The notes beneath the pieces are model-generated. The model was not told where the DNA came from, ran no database searches, and saw only the letters and a list, made by a program, of their open reading frames with translations. From Hypomesus transpacificus (Eukaryota > Chordata > Actinopteri > Osmeriformes > Osmeridae), in the NCBI RefSeq assembly GCF_021917145.1, contig NC_061075.1:610215-674214 (forward strand): DNA of 64,000 bases, given 5' to 3'. The translations under genes and the position numbers were made by a program. Shown one piece after another: positions 11,701-23,078 of the stretch; the first letter of the stretch is position 1; each line of letters starts with the position of its first letter.

Positions 11701-14700
11701 ATGACTGGTGGGAGATCTCCAAGCTGCTGGCCGCCATCCTTCACCTCGGCAACATGGCCTTCGAAGGTCTGGCGCTCCTTGTCCTTTACTGTGGGAAAAC
11801 AGCAGCTTGTCTCTGCTGAACTCTACTGTACTCTACTGCAGTGCACTGTACTCTACTGCACTCTACTCTACTCAGCTAACCTCCAACCTTTCTTTCATCC
11901 TTCCAGCCACCATCTCGAATAACATGGAAAGCTGTGAAATCCTCCCCTCCTCTCATTTCACTGTGGCCAGCACTCTACTGGAGGTAAACACATCACTTCA
12001 GATTTCCCTCAGGCTTGTGCATACAGACGGTGGGGTGTTTACATTTACATTTAGTCATTTAGCAGACGCTAAATGACTCTTATCCAGAGCGACTTACAGT
12101 AAGTACAGGGACATTCCCACCGAGGCAAGTAGAGTGAAGTGTGTCCCAAGGACACAATGTCATTTGGCACAGCCGGGAATCAAACTGGCCACCTACTGAT
12201 TACTAGCCCGATTCCCTCACCGCTCAGCCACCTGACTCACCTGCCTGGGTGTTGTAGAGCTGCATCCTATAAACAGCCACTGGGCTGACAGGTGGTGGTG
12301 TGTGTTGTGTGCAGGTGGACCCTAGGGCCCTGGAACAGAGCCTGATCCAGCGCTCCTTCATGACCACCAAGGAGAGTGTCACCAAGCCCCTCACCTCCGC
12401 CCAGGCTCTCGATGGCAGGGACGCCTTCGTCAAAGTAACACTCGGCAGGATGTTACACTGGAAGGACTAGTAGTAATGTTAAGGGATTCTATATCATTGT
12501 GATTCTTTGATGCCTTCCTCCTCGTCCAGGCTATCTATGGGAGGCTGTTTATCTGGGTTGTTGACAAGATCAACAGCGCCATTTACAAGCCCCCACCCGA
12601 TGACGCCAACTACATCCGTCAGTCCATCGGCCTGCTCGACATCTTCGGCTTTGAGAACTTCAAACACAACAGGTCAGCGTTGCTGTCGAGGTCGTAGGTT
12701 TCTTTATACCCACTTAAAAAAATGACAAATCTGCCCCCCCCCCCCCACACACACACACACACACACTTTTTGTTAACAAAATAATATTTAACAAAGCCTC
12801 GGTTATAACTATATCTCAGTGTTTCTCAAAGCCCTGACCTCTCCCCCTCTCTCTCTCCCTGCCCAGCTTCGAGCAGCTCTGCATCAACTTCGCTAACGAG
12901 CAGCTGCAGCAGTTCTTTGTGAAGCACATCTTCAAGCTGGAGCAGGAAGAGTACGCTCGTGAGAACATCGTCTGGGAGCTCATCCAGTTCAAGGACAACC
13001 AGCGCACCCTGGACGTGTTGGCCAACAAGCCCCTCAACATCCTGTGTCTCATCGACGAGGAGAGCCACTTCCCCAAGGTCGCCAGGCAGACGCCATCCTG
13101 CCCCGTCTCATGCGTCCATCTGACTGACTAACTGAGTGGAAAGTTGTTTGTGTGTTTTAATCTTCTTCTTCTTTGGTTCCTTAGGGCACAGACACCACCA
13201 TGTTGCTTAAGATCGGCAGCAACCACGACAAGGGGGACGTGTACTTGCCTCCGAAGAACAACCACGACACGACGTTTGGGATCCAGCATTTTGCCGGCGT
13301 GGTGCATTACGAATCCAAAGGTTTGTTATGAAGATGACTAACATGGCGGGTTTCACTCTCTTTTTTCAATTTATCAAATGTTATCGATCAGCTTGATTCA
13401 TGTATGGATTTTTTATAAAAATTGTGTTAAATATACTTATAGTTTTCCCCAATACCAATACTATTTGCATTCTCTCACCTCCCATCAACATTTCTTCTCC
13501 CCACCTCCCTGTCTGTGGACATCTGTTCCTGCTTCCTGTCCCTGCTTCCTGCTTCCTGCTTCCTGCTTCCTGTTCCTGCTTCCTGCTTCCTGCTTCCTGT
13601 CCCTGCTTCCTGTTCCTGCTTCCTGTCTCAAGGGTTCCTGGAGAAGAACAGGGATGCCCTCAGCGCCGACCTCATCCAGCTGGTGGATACGTCCTCCAAC
13701 AAGCTCCTGAAACAGGCCTTCAAGAACGAGCTGACATCCGGCACCATCATCAACACCACCAACCCCAAGCTGATGATCACACCCAAGAACTCTCTCAGGG
13801 TCAGACAGAGCGTCATCCTCGCTCCAGTCTTGGGGTGTTCAGGGGAATTAGTAACAGGAATATTCATCTAACATACTTCCCTCTTGGTTTTCTCTGCATC
13901 TCATTCCAAACCGTCTCTCTCTCCCTCTTCTCTCTCTCTCTCTCTCTCCCCCTTCCCTCTCTCTCTCTTCTCTCCCTCCAGCAAGCAACAGATAAGAAGC
14001 GTGTTCTTACGTTGAGTGGTCAGTTCCGTCAGTCTCTGGACGCTCTGATGAAGACCCTGACAGCCTGCCAGCCCTACTTCATCCGCTGCATCAAACCCAA
14101 CGACTTCAAGAAACCCATGGTCAGTCAGCACGTTCACACACCATACAGGACTGACTGCTAATGTGGAGAAACTTCTGTACTTTATAGTTACTCTTTGGGC
14201 CCACATATTTGGTCAAACAGTGCTTGTGTGTGTGTGTTAGCTGTTCGACCGGGAGCTGTGTATTCGGCAGCTCCGCTACTCTGGGATGATGGAGACCATC
14301 AGGATCAGGAAGGCAGGCTACCCCATCCGCTACACCTTCGAAGAGTTCATGGAGCGCTACCGCGTCCTGCTCCAAACCTCCGTCTGCGAGCCCAGAACGG
14401 TGAGCAGGGTCTGACCCTCTCCCGTGCCCCTGGAGAACCCTCCACACCTCACACACCTGTCTGAACACGTCTGTGTCTGAACACCATGTGCTCAGTGTGT
14501 TCCCCTGTTCAGAGAGAGTTATGTTTCCCACACAGCAAACCACACAGAGGTGCTGTGAGAGTATCTGTGAGAATATCCTGATGGAGGGAGACTGGAAGAC
14601 TGGCAAGACCAAGATCTTCCTCAAGGTGGGGTTCTCTGTTCACAACCCTGAACACACACACACACACCCCTGAACACACACACACACACCCCTGAACACA

Positions 14701-16597
14701 CACACACACAACCCTGAACACACACACACACACACCCTGAACACACACACACACAACCCTGAACACACACACACCCCTGAACACACACACACCCCTGAAC
14801 ACACACACACCCCTGAACACACACACAACCCTGAACACACACACACACACACCCCTGAACACACACACACACAACCCTGAACACACACACACACACCCCT
14901 GAACACACACACACCCCTGAACACACACACACCCCTGAACACACACACACCCTGAACACACACACACCCTGAACACACACACACCCCCTGAACACACACA
15001 CACACCCCTGAACACACACACACACCCCTGAACACACACACACCCCCCTGAACACACACACACCCCTGAACACACACACACCCTGAACACACACACCCCC
15101 CTGAACACACACACCCCCTGAACACACACACACCCCTGAACACACACACACCCTGAACACACACACACACCCTGAACACACACACACACCCCCTGAACAC
15201 ACACACACACCCCTGAACACACACACACCCCTGAACACACACACACACACCCCTGAACACACACACACCCCTGAACACACATACACCCCTGAACACACAC
15301 ACCTCCCTGAACACACACACCCCCTGAACACACACACACCCCTGAACACACACACACCCTGAACACACACACACCCCTGAACACACCCCCCCCTGAACAC
15401 CCCCCCCCTGAACACTCTCCATCTCTCCAACTCATACCTTGTGTCCTCCCAGGACTTCCATGACACCATGCTGGAGGTGGAGAGAATGAAGGAGTTGAAC
15501 AAGAAAGCTCTCCTGATCCAGAAGGTTCTTCGTGGATACAAGTTCAGGTCTGGCCTGGTCGTTCCAGCTGTGCTGCTCTGGATGATTCATTACTATATCG
15601 TCTGTTCTGTATAGCTTGGAACTGATTCTTACTTTACTATATAGCCCGTTTCTTACTGTATAGAAGTTTGTGTTTAACTGCTTGACTCCAACAGGAAGAA
15701 CTTCCTAAGGAAGAAGGCCTCTGCTTTGGTTATTCAGAAACACTGGAGAGGACACCAGGGCAGGAAGCTATACAGAGTGGTGCGTCCACAAGCCCTGACT
15801 GAGTCTGCAAACAGACACACAGCACGCCGGCCATGACACACTTACCCACTCTATCTAACTCTATATCTACACTACAGACAATGTATATGAGTTTGTTTCA
15901 CTGCACTGTTTAAGCATGGAAACCAATCATTTCATGACCTCATCTCTTGGTCTCTCTGCTGTGTTGGTGTCCTGTCTGTGTCTCTCTCTGTACAGGTCCA
16001 GCTGGGCTTCACACGCCTGCAGGCGCGGGTGCGAGCACGCCAGCTGCGGCACAGGTACGAGCAGCAGAGGGTTGCGGTGGTGGTGCTGCAGGCGCGGGCG
16101 CGAGGCTGCCTGGCCAGGAGGGCGTGGACCTGGCAGAGGCAGGCGGTGGTGCTGCTGCAGGCCCACACCAGAGGCATGCTGGCCCGCAAGACCGTACACA
16201 AGATGAAGAGAGATGTACGGCCTGCTCTTTGTGATAGCTCAATGACTGCGTGTGTGTGTGTCTGTGTGTGTAGGTGCTATATTCAGTATAAAATGATGTA
16301 TAAATCCTGTGTCTAACCCTGTTCCTCAGGTTTGTTTAACAGTTCCTCCCCCTCCTCCCACCAGGCCTTCCTGTCTGCCAAGGAGCGGCGAGATGAGGAG
16401 CTGGCCAAGATGGAGCGACAGAGACGCCTGGAGGAAGTACTCAGGCAGAAACGCCAAGCCTCCAGCCAATCAGAATCCATCACGGACCAGGAAATGGNNN
16501 NNNNNNNNNNNNNNNNNNNNNNNNNNNNNNNNNNNNNNNNNNNNNNNNNNNNNNNNNNNNNNNNNNNNNNNNNNNNNNNNNNNNNNNNNNNNNNNNN

Positions 16598-16673
<76 letters not shown>

Positions 16674-19600
16674 ACACGGAGAGGGAGAGGGAGAGGGAGA
16701 GGGAGAGGGAGAGGGAGAGGGAGAGGGAGAGGGAGAGGGAGAGGGAGAGGGAGAGGGAGAGGGAGAGGGAGTGTGTAGTGGCATGCAGAGGAACAGATAA
16801 TGAACCATTACTCTGGGGGACAATAACAGCTCTGTGATCTTCTCTGAAATCAGTTCAACAGTGAGACAGCTGGTACACACACACACACACATCATTAACG
16901 GTTTGGGAAAAAATCCCCTGTACGGGTGTAAGACCTTGTCTGTTGGAGGGCCTTGTGGGCCTGCTCTGGAGAGGCTGCGCTGCATCAAGGTCTTGTTGTT
17001 CTAGTCTGATAAAGCAGTGCTGAATAGTGATGATCTGTTCCCAGTGGAAGGTGACTCCTTTCCAGCTCTGATAGAGGGGGTTTGTCATTAGAAAAGACGG
17101 AATCTCTCACACTCAGCCCTGTTCTGATGGGTCTAGTGGTGTGTTGACTAACGTGGTGTTGTCATGTTGTATTGTGTCTTAATGTGGTGTCACGTTGCCG
17201 TGGTGTCGCGTTGCCGTGGCGCTTCAGGACGGACCCCAGGAAGCTGCCCCCCCACCAGGTGGAGGTGGACGCCATCGAGCAGAACAGCGCCCAAATCTTC
17301 CACAAGGTCCACTTCCCCAACGACACGGAGGAGGTGAGCTGCACACCTGGAGGAACAGCATACCTGTCAAAGCTCAACGTTCAGGAGCGCAGCAACATTT
17401 AGGAGCTCAGCAAATCGAGCGTTATTTTCATATCCCTTTTGACACTTGCTACCTTTGTATAGCCCTCAACAGAGGGCTTTGTAGATGCACATACAGCTAG
17501 ACCTAGACCAGCCTAGAACAACACTCATCATCATACAGCTAGACCTAGACCAGCCTAGAACCACACTCATCATCATACAGCTAGACCTAGACCAGCCTAG
17601 AACCACACTCATCCTCACACAGGAGTGTGGCAGTATTCAGCAGCTCCTCAGCGCTCAGTAACGATGTGTCTCTGCTGTGCTGGGCAGGTCTTCGAGGTGG
17701 CCACCGGCACCAGGATCAGAGACCTGGTTCAGACCATCTCCTCCAAACTCATGCTGGCCTCCGCAGACGGCTTCAGCATCTTCGTGAAAACACCCGACAA
17801 GGTTGGACTGCCGTAGGACGAAACGTCCTGGTTTCTTGCATTTTTACCAATTCCTGTCAGGTTGTTAGTTTGAATGGCTTTCGAACATTTGTCTGTTGTG
17901 CCTTGTGTGACAACATCCTGTCATGGTTTCTTTTGGCCTCTTGCTCATCCAGGTTCTCAGTCTGAACGAAGCGGACTACTTCTTTGACAGCCTGAGGCAG
18001 ATCACTGACTGGTCCAAGAAGGTCAAGACCACCAGGGAAGGTCAGTGAGCCTCATGCCTATGGAACGCCACTGATACTAACGACCCTGGGAACTGACCCG
18101 CACACAATCCTCTCTGTGTGTGTGTGTGTGTACTGGTGTGTGTGTTCTAATGTGTGTGTGTGTGTGTGTACTAGTGTGTGTGTGCTAATGTGTGTGTGTG
18201 TTCTGCAGGAGGGCTCAACAACATCTCCTACATGGTGTTCTTCATGAGGAAGCTGTGGTTCAACGTGATCCCAGGGAGAGATCTCCAGGCTGATCTGATC
18301 TTCCACTACCCTCAGGTACCACCCTGCAGGCCGGCTGCCTCCCTCACACACGCTGGCTGTTGGGGAACAAGCTCTTTGGTCTAGCGGTAGATGTGGGGTT
18401 CTCCGTGTGCTGCTCCAGCAGTCGAGAAGTGTCATGCAGGGTTTGTCTCTCCAAGCTTGCAAAGCTTGCTTCCAAACTTGGCTCCAAGTCACACATCTGT
18501 TAGCAGTCCATCATTCATCCCAGTGGCTGTTTAGGGGGGCTAAGATCTGACATGAGTAGAACTTCACTTCTCTCCACAATCTGCAAAAAGAGAACAGAAA
18601 AAGGGTTAATTTAAATTAGATATGACCATGCTAGCCTGTTCTGTTAGCACAGCCTGTTCTGTTAGCACAGCCTGTTCTTTTAGCACAGCCTGTTCTGTTA
18701 GCACAGCCTGGTCTGTTAGCACAGACTGTTCTGTTAGCACAGCCTGGTCTGTTAACACAGCTTCTGTTAGCACAGCCTGTTCTGTTAGCACAGCCAGCCT
18801 GTTCTGTTAGCACAGCCTGGTCTGTTAGCACAGCCTGTTCTGTTAGCACAGCCAGCCTGTTCTGTTAGCACAGCCTGGTCTGTTCTGTTAGCACAGCCTG
18901 GTCTGTTAGCACAGCCTGTTCTGTTAGCACAGCCAGCCTGTTCTGTTAGCACAGCCTGGTCTGTTTGCACAGCCAGCCTGTTCTGTTAGCACAGCCAGCC
19001 TGTTCTCTTAGCACAGCCTGTTCTGTTATCACAGCTTGTTCTGTTTGCACAGCCAGCCTGTTCTGTTAGCCGAGCCTGTTCTGTTATCACAGCCTGGTCT
19101 GTTTGCACAGCCAGCCTGTTCTGTTAGCACAGCCTGGTCTGTTAGCACAGCCTGTTCTGTTAGCACTGGGACCTGAAGTGACCCTGCTTCGCCCTTCTCT
19201 CTCCTGCCCTCTCTCCTGCCTCCCTGCCCTCTCTCCTGCATCCCTGCCCTCTCTCCTGCCTCCCTGCCCCCTCTCCTGCCTCCCCGCCCTCTCTCTCTTC
19301 CAGGAGCTACCTAAGTACCTGCGGGGCTACCACCAGGTGTCCAGGGCAGACATGATAAGCATCGGCGCCCTCCTCTTCAGGGTGAAGGCCAGCAACGACC
19401 CGGCCCAGCTCCCCATGATCCCCAAGATGCTGAAGGAGCTGGTGCCCAACGACCAGCTGAAGGCCATGTCTGCAGACGAGTGGAAGAAGGTAGGAGATAC
19501 GGTGCGAGGGTAGGAGACAAGGTGTTAGGGTAGGAGACAAGGTGTTAGGGTAGGAGACAAGGTGTTAGGGTAGGAGACAAGGTGCTAGGGTAGGAGACAA

Positions 19601-20867
19601 GGTGCTAGGGTAGGAGACAAGGTGTTAGGGTAGGAGACAAGGTGCTAGGGTAGGAGACAAGGTGTTAGGGTAGGAGACAAGGTTGCAGGGTAGGAGAGAA
19701 GGTGTTAGGGTAGGAGACAAGGTGTTAGGGTAGGAGACAAGGTGTTAGGGTAGGAGACAAGGTGTTAGGGTAGGAGACAAGGTGTTAGGGTAGGAGACAA
19801 GGTGCTAGGGTAGGAGACAAGGTGTTAGGGTAGGAGACAAGGTTGCAGGGTAGGAGAGAGGGTCTGAATCGCAGAAAAGTTTTGTTAATAAAGGAGAATC
19901 AATGTTTTCCATGTCCACTTCCAGAACATCGTAGCTGCCTTCAACAAGCAGGCAGGCATGTCAGAAGGGGAGACCATGGTGGCCTTCCTGAAGGCAGTGT
20001 GTCGCTGGCCAACGTTTGGATGTGCCTTCTTCGAAGTTAAGGTACTGTCATGTCCAGATGTTACGTTTTACTAAACAGAGAGCTTTATATGAGAGAGTGC
20101 CGCCAGTCTGAAGGAAACCCAGCAGAGCAGGGGAGCTGCTTCTCCATCCAAACATTCAACATCCTGACTCTCCTCTTCTTCACGGTCCAGCAAACATCAG
20201 ATCCTAACTTCCCTGACATCGTGAGAATCGCCATCAGCAAGCAAGGAGTCACTCTCATCAACCCCAAAACCAAGGTAAACAAACTTCCAACAAACATGTG
20301 AAACTTGTGAAGACTGACAGTAGTAGCCTGTGAGGCGGGGATGTTCCAGAGATGTGGGTGGGGTCCGGAGCGCTGCTGGTCACCAACACTCTTATCCTGT
20401 CCTAGGACATTCTCGCTTCTCACCCATTCAACCGCATCGCTAACTGGTGCAGTGGAAGCACCTACTTCCACATGACAGTGGGGAACCTGGTCCAGGGGAA
20501 CAAGGTCCTGTGTGAAACGTCTCTGGTAAGGAAGCACCCACTGTGGTTTCACTTGAACACCAGACTGCATGAACCGCTTGCTCCTTAGTGTTCACATATT
20601 ATTAATAGAATCATGCCGATCATTCACCTATGGTATTTATGTATTTTTTTATCATTATATATCTTTTCATGTATTCATTCATGCACTAGTATTCATGATT
20701 TATACCCTAAATAATGAGGTTTTGTGTCCAAGACTCTTGTTTCTAAGTCGTGTTCTTGTTTTGATTGTCTCCAGGGTTATAAGATTGATGACCTGCTGAC
20801 GTCCTACGTCAACATGTATGTGAATGAGACCAGGGCGATGAAGAGCAGGAACCGGCGCTACAACTGA
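8740..20867 (+). CDS. myo7b: Myosin VIIB, interrupted by an assembly gap
   Basis: Actin motor of epithelial microvillus tips (intermicrovillar adhesion complex in mammals). N-terminal exons: 8740-8757 (ATG; acceptor before it at 8715), 8866-8967, 9266-9418, 10116-10300, 10446-10567, 10795-10937, 11322-11435, 11613-11766, 11907-11983, 12315-12434, 12530-12672, 12867-13077, 13185-13320, 13633-13799, 13982-14119, 14241-14399, 14536-14625, 15453-15547, 15695-15779, 15996-16214 and 16365-16497, which runs into the gap (921 codons). These hold the motor with P-loop GESGAGKT (154-161), switch I NDNSSRFG (203-210) and switch II DIFGFE (433-438), then five IQ motifs and the start of a charged helix. 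C-terminal exons: 17228-17333, 17688-17801, 17953-18040, 18209-18315, 19304-19489, 19925-20041, 20191-20274, 20406-20525 and 20775-20867 (TGA). They encode the end of MyTH4-2 and the second FERM domain, ending [16 protein letters not shown] plus a short tail. MyTH4-1, FERM1, SH3 and most of MyTH4-2 (~860 residues) are absent. I prefer VIIB over VIIA because sap130 and gpr17 flank it. Confidence 0.93.
9441..9560 (+). repeat. 40-bp tandem repeat, three copies
   Basis: Three near-identical units (GATCTGAAGTCTGGTGATCC then ACAGGCAGGACTGGGGAGGG) begin about 20 bp after the donor of myo7b coding exon 3. Confidence 0.85.
11133..11230 (+). repeat. tRNA-derived SINE with fish tail block
   Basis: A-box-like GCTAGCTCAGAGGTAGAGG and B-box-like GGTTCAAATTT are followed by TAAATCATCTGCTAAATGA, a decayed form of the tail shared by teleost SINEs. 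It lies in myo7b intron 6. Confidence 0.55.
12038..12240 (-). repeat. Teleost tRNA-derived SINE, reverse orientation
   Basis: The stretch opens with TTTACATTTACATTTAGTCA, then holds AGCAGACGCT, CTTATCCAGAGCGACTTACA and the 'GGACATTCCC...GAGGCAAGTAG' block, and closes with a tRNA-like head read on the minus strand (CAGGTGGCTGAGCGGTGAGG, then a B-box-like GTTTGATTCC). This is a widespread fish SINE. The same family sits in inpp5d at 38215-38412 in the other orientation. It is in intron 9 of myo7b. Confidence 0.85.
13523..13630 (+). repeat. CTTCCTG-based repeat at a myo7b acceptor
   Basis: Imperfect copies of GCTTCCTGCTTCCTGTCCCT form the whole polypyrimidine tract before the acceptor at 13632 (TCTCAAG). 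The tract of this 3' splice site is therefore itself a tandem repeat. Confidence 0.8.
14645..15400 (+). repeat. CA-rich minisatellite in a myo7b intron
   Basis: Around 40 blocks of (CA)n joined by CCCTGAA or CCCCTGAA, unit 15-24 bp. It starts about 20 bp after the donor of coding exon 17 and ends some 50 bp before the acceptor of the next exon. Long frames on the minus strand (CVCVFRG-type) are by-products. Confidence 0.95.
16498..16597. other. Assembly gap of exactly 100 N
   Basis: One hundred N, the usual placeholder for a gap of unknown length. The left edge cuts a myo7b coding exon (after GAC CAG GAA ATG G). The right edge opens in a GA microsatellite. The coding sequence resumes about 860 residues later in the protein, so the real gap is likely several kilobases. 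Confidence 0.97.
16598..16770 (+). repeat. (GA)n then (GAGAGG)n microsatellite
   Basis: A pure (GA)n run to 16670 is followed, after CACACACG, by about 15 copies of GAGAGG. It flanks the gap and is a plausible cause of the assembly break. Confidence 0.95.
17493..17618 (+). repeat. 42-bp tandem repeat, three copies
   Basis: Copies start at 17493, 17535 and 17577 (ACAGCTAGACCTAGACCAGC, then CTAGAACCACACTCATCATCAT). It lies between the first and second readable FERM exons of myo7b. Confidence 0.9.
18632..19166 (+). repeat. 18-bp minisatellite in a myo7b intron
   Basis: Nearly 30 units of GTTCTGTTAGCACAGCCT with GGTCTGTTAGC and TTTGCACAGCCAGCCT variants. A CT/CCTG-rich tract follows and forms the polypyrimidine stretch of the exon at 19304. 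Confidence 0.93.
19490..19860 (+). repeat. 20-bp minisatellite that begins at a splice donor
   Basis: About 18 units of GTAGGAGACAAGGTGTTAGG with GCTAG and TTGCAG variants. The donor of the exon 19304-19489 (AAG|GTAGGAGATA) is the first unit, so the array repeats donor-like AAGGT and GTAGGAG many times downstream of the true site. Each unit also carries TTAGGG or CTAGGG. Confidence 0.93.
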
Positions 20868-21370
20868 ACACACACACATCACACACACACACAAACATCA
20901 TACACACATCACACACACACTCATACACACACACAAACATCATACACACATCACACACACACTCATACACCCACTCAAACACATACATATACACACACAC
21001 ATACATAGAAACAGATAAAAACAGATACAAAAAGATGGGAACCAAATTATTCTCAGGTTTATGATGAACCTGGACCCATACCATTTCTAACTTAATCCAA
21101 TGAAGAATGTTAAATGTTAAATCCACAAAAATGTTAGGTGATCGTACTCAAACATATTTGACATCAAATCAATCTGAAATAACTAGTTGTATGTACAATC
21201 CTACTGCCATGTGTCTTATCAAACAAGAGTTATTAATGGTCTAAGGCCTTTGTTGAAGAGGTGATTTATGTTTGAGTGATGCTACGATTTGCAAGCCAGA
21301 TAGACCATTAAAAACGTTTTCCCACCTGAAACCTTTCCGTTGTTTAAAAGCATAGTTGATGTGCAGACCT

Positions 21371-21594
21371 CTGCTCAACACAGCCTCACACTCACCCCCC
21401 CCCTCAACACAGCCTCACACTCACCCCCCCTCAACACAGCCTCACACTCACCCCCCCTCAACACAGCCTCACACTCACCCCCCCTCAACATAGCCTCACA
21501 CTCACCCCCCCTCAACACAGCCTCACACTTACCCCCCCTCAACACAGCCTCACACTCACCCCTCCTCAACACAGCCTCACACTCACCATCCCTA
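21371..21594 (+). repeat. 27-bp minisatellite, about eight copies
   Basis: Units of CCTCACACTCACCCCCCCTC followed by AACACAG, with small changes in the last copies. Confidence 0.93.
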
Positions 21595-22569
21595 AACAGT
21601 CTCTGTCTGGGTTCACATGAGAGAGGCCTTCCCCCACAGTTAGGCTTCACCACCCTGTGTTTTCACTGAGCACAGCGACTCACTCTTCCCAGCAGCAGAG
21701 GACCCGGGCAGGGACATGGAGAGTTCTCCACAGTCCTCCAGATAAGGCTCTGATTCAGGCTGACGGGCTCATTAGCATGCACTGCTCCAGGGAGGAGAGA
21801 GAGTGCTGTGTGTCTGACACACAGCTGGGATCTGCATGGATGAAAGAAATATTATCACACACACACACACCCACACACACACACCCACACACACACACAC
21901 CCACACACCCACACACACACACACACACACCCACACACACACACCCACCAGCAGGCCTCTCCTCCACATCTGGTGACACGGTGATCATTCTTTTGGGCGC
22001 CTCAGTGTGTGATGCGCCACTGTGGGATGAAAATTGACAAGGGCCCCTGTCTCCCCCCTCTCTCCCCCCTCTCTTCCCCCTCCCTGTCACCCTCGCTTGT
22101 TTTCCACTGGGTCGCCCTGGCGGGGGTGATAGGGGGCCCTGTCTAGAAACTTCAGACCATCCACAAAGGCTCATCTCTCAGACTCAGTCATAAAGCCCTC
22201 TATCAACCACACAGTTCATCTTCTATCCAGTGATCATAGGGATGGAGGGATGGAGGGAGGGAGGGATACATGGATGGATGGAGGAGTGGATGGGGGAGGG
22301 AGGGATAGAAGGCTACACAAAAAAAGTCATGTGGTGAACCACTAGGTCTGGTTTCCATGGCGCCGTGCCTGACGACTCGTTGCTACTGAGGCACGCCATG
22401 TCTTCTCTCTGCCGCTGCTCATCATTCAGGCTGTTGTCGAGCAACAAGTGGCCCTCAGAGCGGGAGAGAGAGAGGGGTCAGGGGTCAGACCAGAGCCTCC
22501 CTGATGGGACGCGCTTTCTGTTATCAAATTTGTTGAGACACAAAAGGAGCCACAGTCTCCTTCTCAAGA

Positions 22570-22800
22570 ACATGGGGGGTTGAGGAGAGAGGGGGGTGAG
22601 AGAGGTTGAGAAAAGGGGGGAGAGAGAGGTTGAGAAGAGGGATGGGAGAGAGGGGGGTGAGAGAGGTTGAGAAGAGGGGGGAGAGAGAGGGGGATGAGAG
22701 AGGTTGAGAAGAGGGGAGAGAGGGGTGAGGGGGGTGTGAGCGAGGGGTGTGAGGGGGAAGAGTGAGGGGGGAGACGGAGACGGGGGGGAAGGAGGGGGGA
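22570..22800 (+). repeat. GA-rich tandem tract
   Basis: Irregular units of GAGAGAGGTTGAGAAGAGGG with runs of G. It is purine-only over long stretches and lies just upstream of the probable gpr17 leader exon. Confidence 0.8.
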
Positions 22801-22989
22801 GAGAGTCGCAGCATTCCTGCAGCTCCTCCCAGTCTCCCGTCTCTACTCAGAACAGACGTGGCGAGAAGCTGTCCTCACCCTCTCTCTCTCTGCTGTCCTC
22901 ACCCTTTCTCTCTCTGCTATCCTCACCCTCTCTCCTGCGCTCTCCACTCTCTCTCCGCTGCAACACTAGCTGAGTCAGACACACAGCCA

Positions 22990-23078
22990 ACCAGAAAAAC
23001 TGCCAGATAGCCAGCCTCCTCTCTCTCTTCCTGTGGACAAGCCTTGGACAAGCACTGTGAAGAGCTCTGGAGCAGCAG
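22990..23078 (+). other. Possible 5' non-coding exon of gpr17
   Basis: A unique-sequence island (CTTCCTGTGGACAAGCCTTG and on) ends in a good donor, GCAGCAG|GTGAGT at 23078/23079. The gpr17 coding exon begins right after an acceptor (25337), so at least one upstream non-coding exon must exist; this is the best candidate that I see. The left limit is unknown. Confidence 0.35.

Larger units (their letters stand above)
20868..23000. other. myo7b 3'UTR and intergenic sequence
   Basis: A CA-rich stretch follows the myo7b stop. A possible poly(A) signal ATTAAA is at 21307-21312. Repeats fill much of the rest: a 27-bp array (21371-21594), a CA/CCCACA run (about 21855-21955) and GA-rich tracts (22240-22300, 22570-22800). 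No coding exon is supported. No exon of LIMS2, the gene next to GPR17 in mammals, was seen. Confidence 0.5.

Noticed and set aside
14509-15541. Cys/Val-rich open frames of about 300 aa on the minus strand
   Set aside because: They come from the CA-rich array in a myo7b intron and run antisense through myo7b exons.
14640-19860. CRISPR-like or satellite interpretation of the repeat arrays
   Set aside because: The units are directly adjacent, without unique spacers, within introns of an animal gene. They are ordinary minisatellites.
8740-20867. Reading the motor half and FERM half as two separate genes
   Set aside because: Both halves match one myosin VII chain in order and on the same strand; the break coincides with the 100-N gap.
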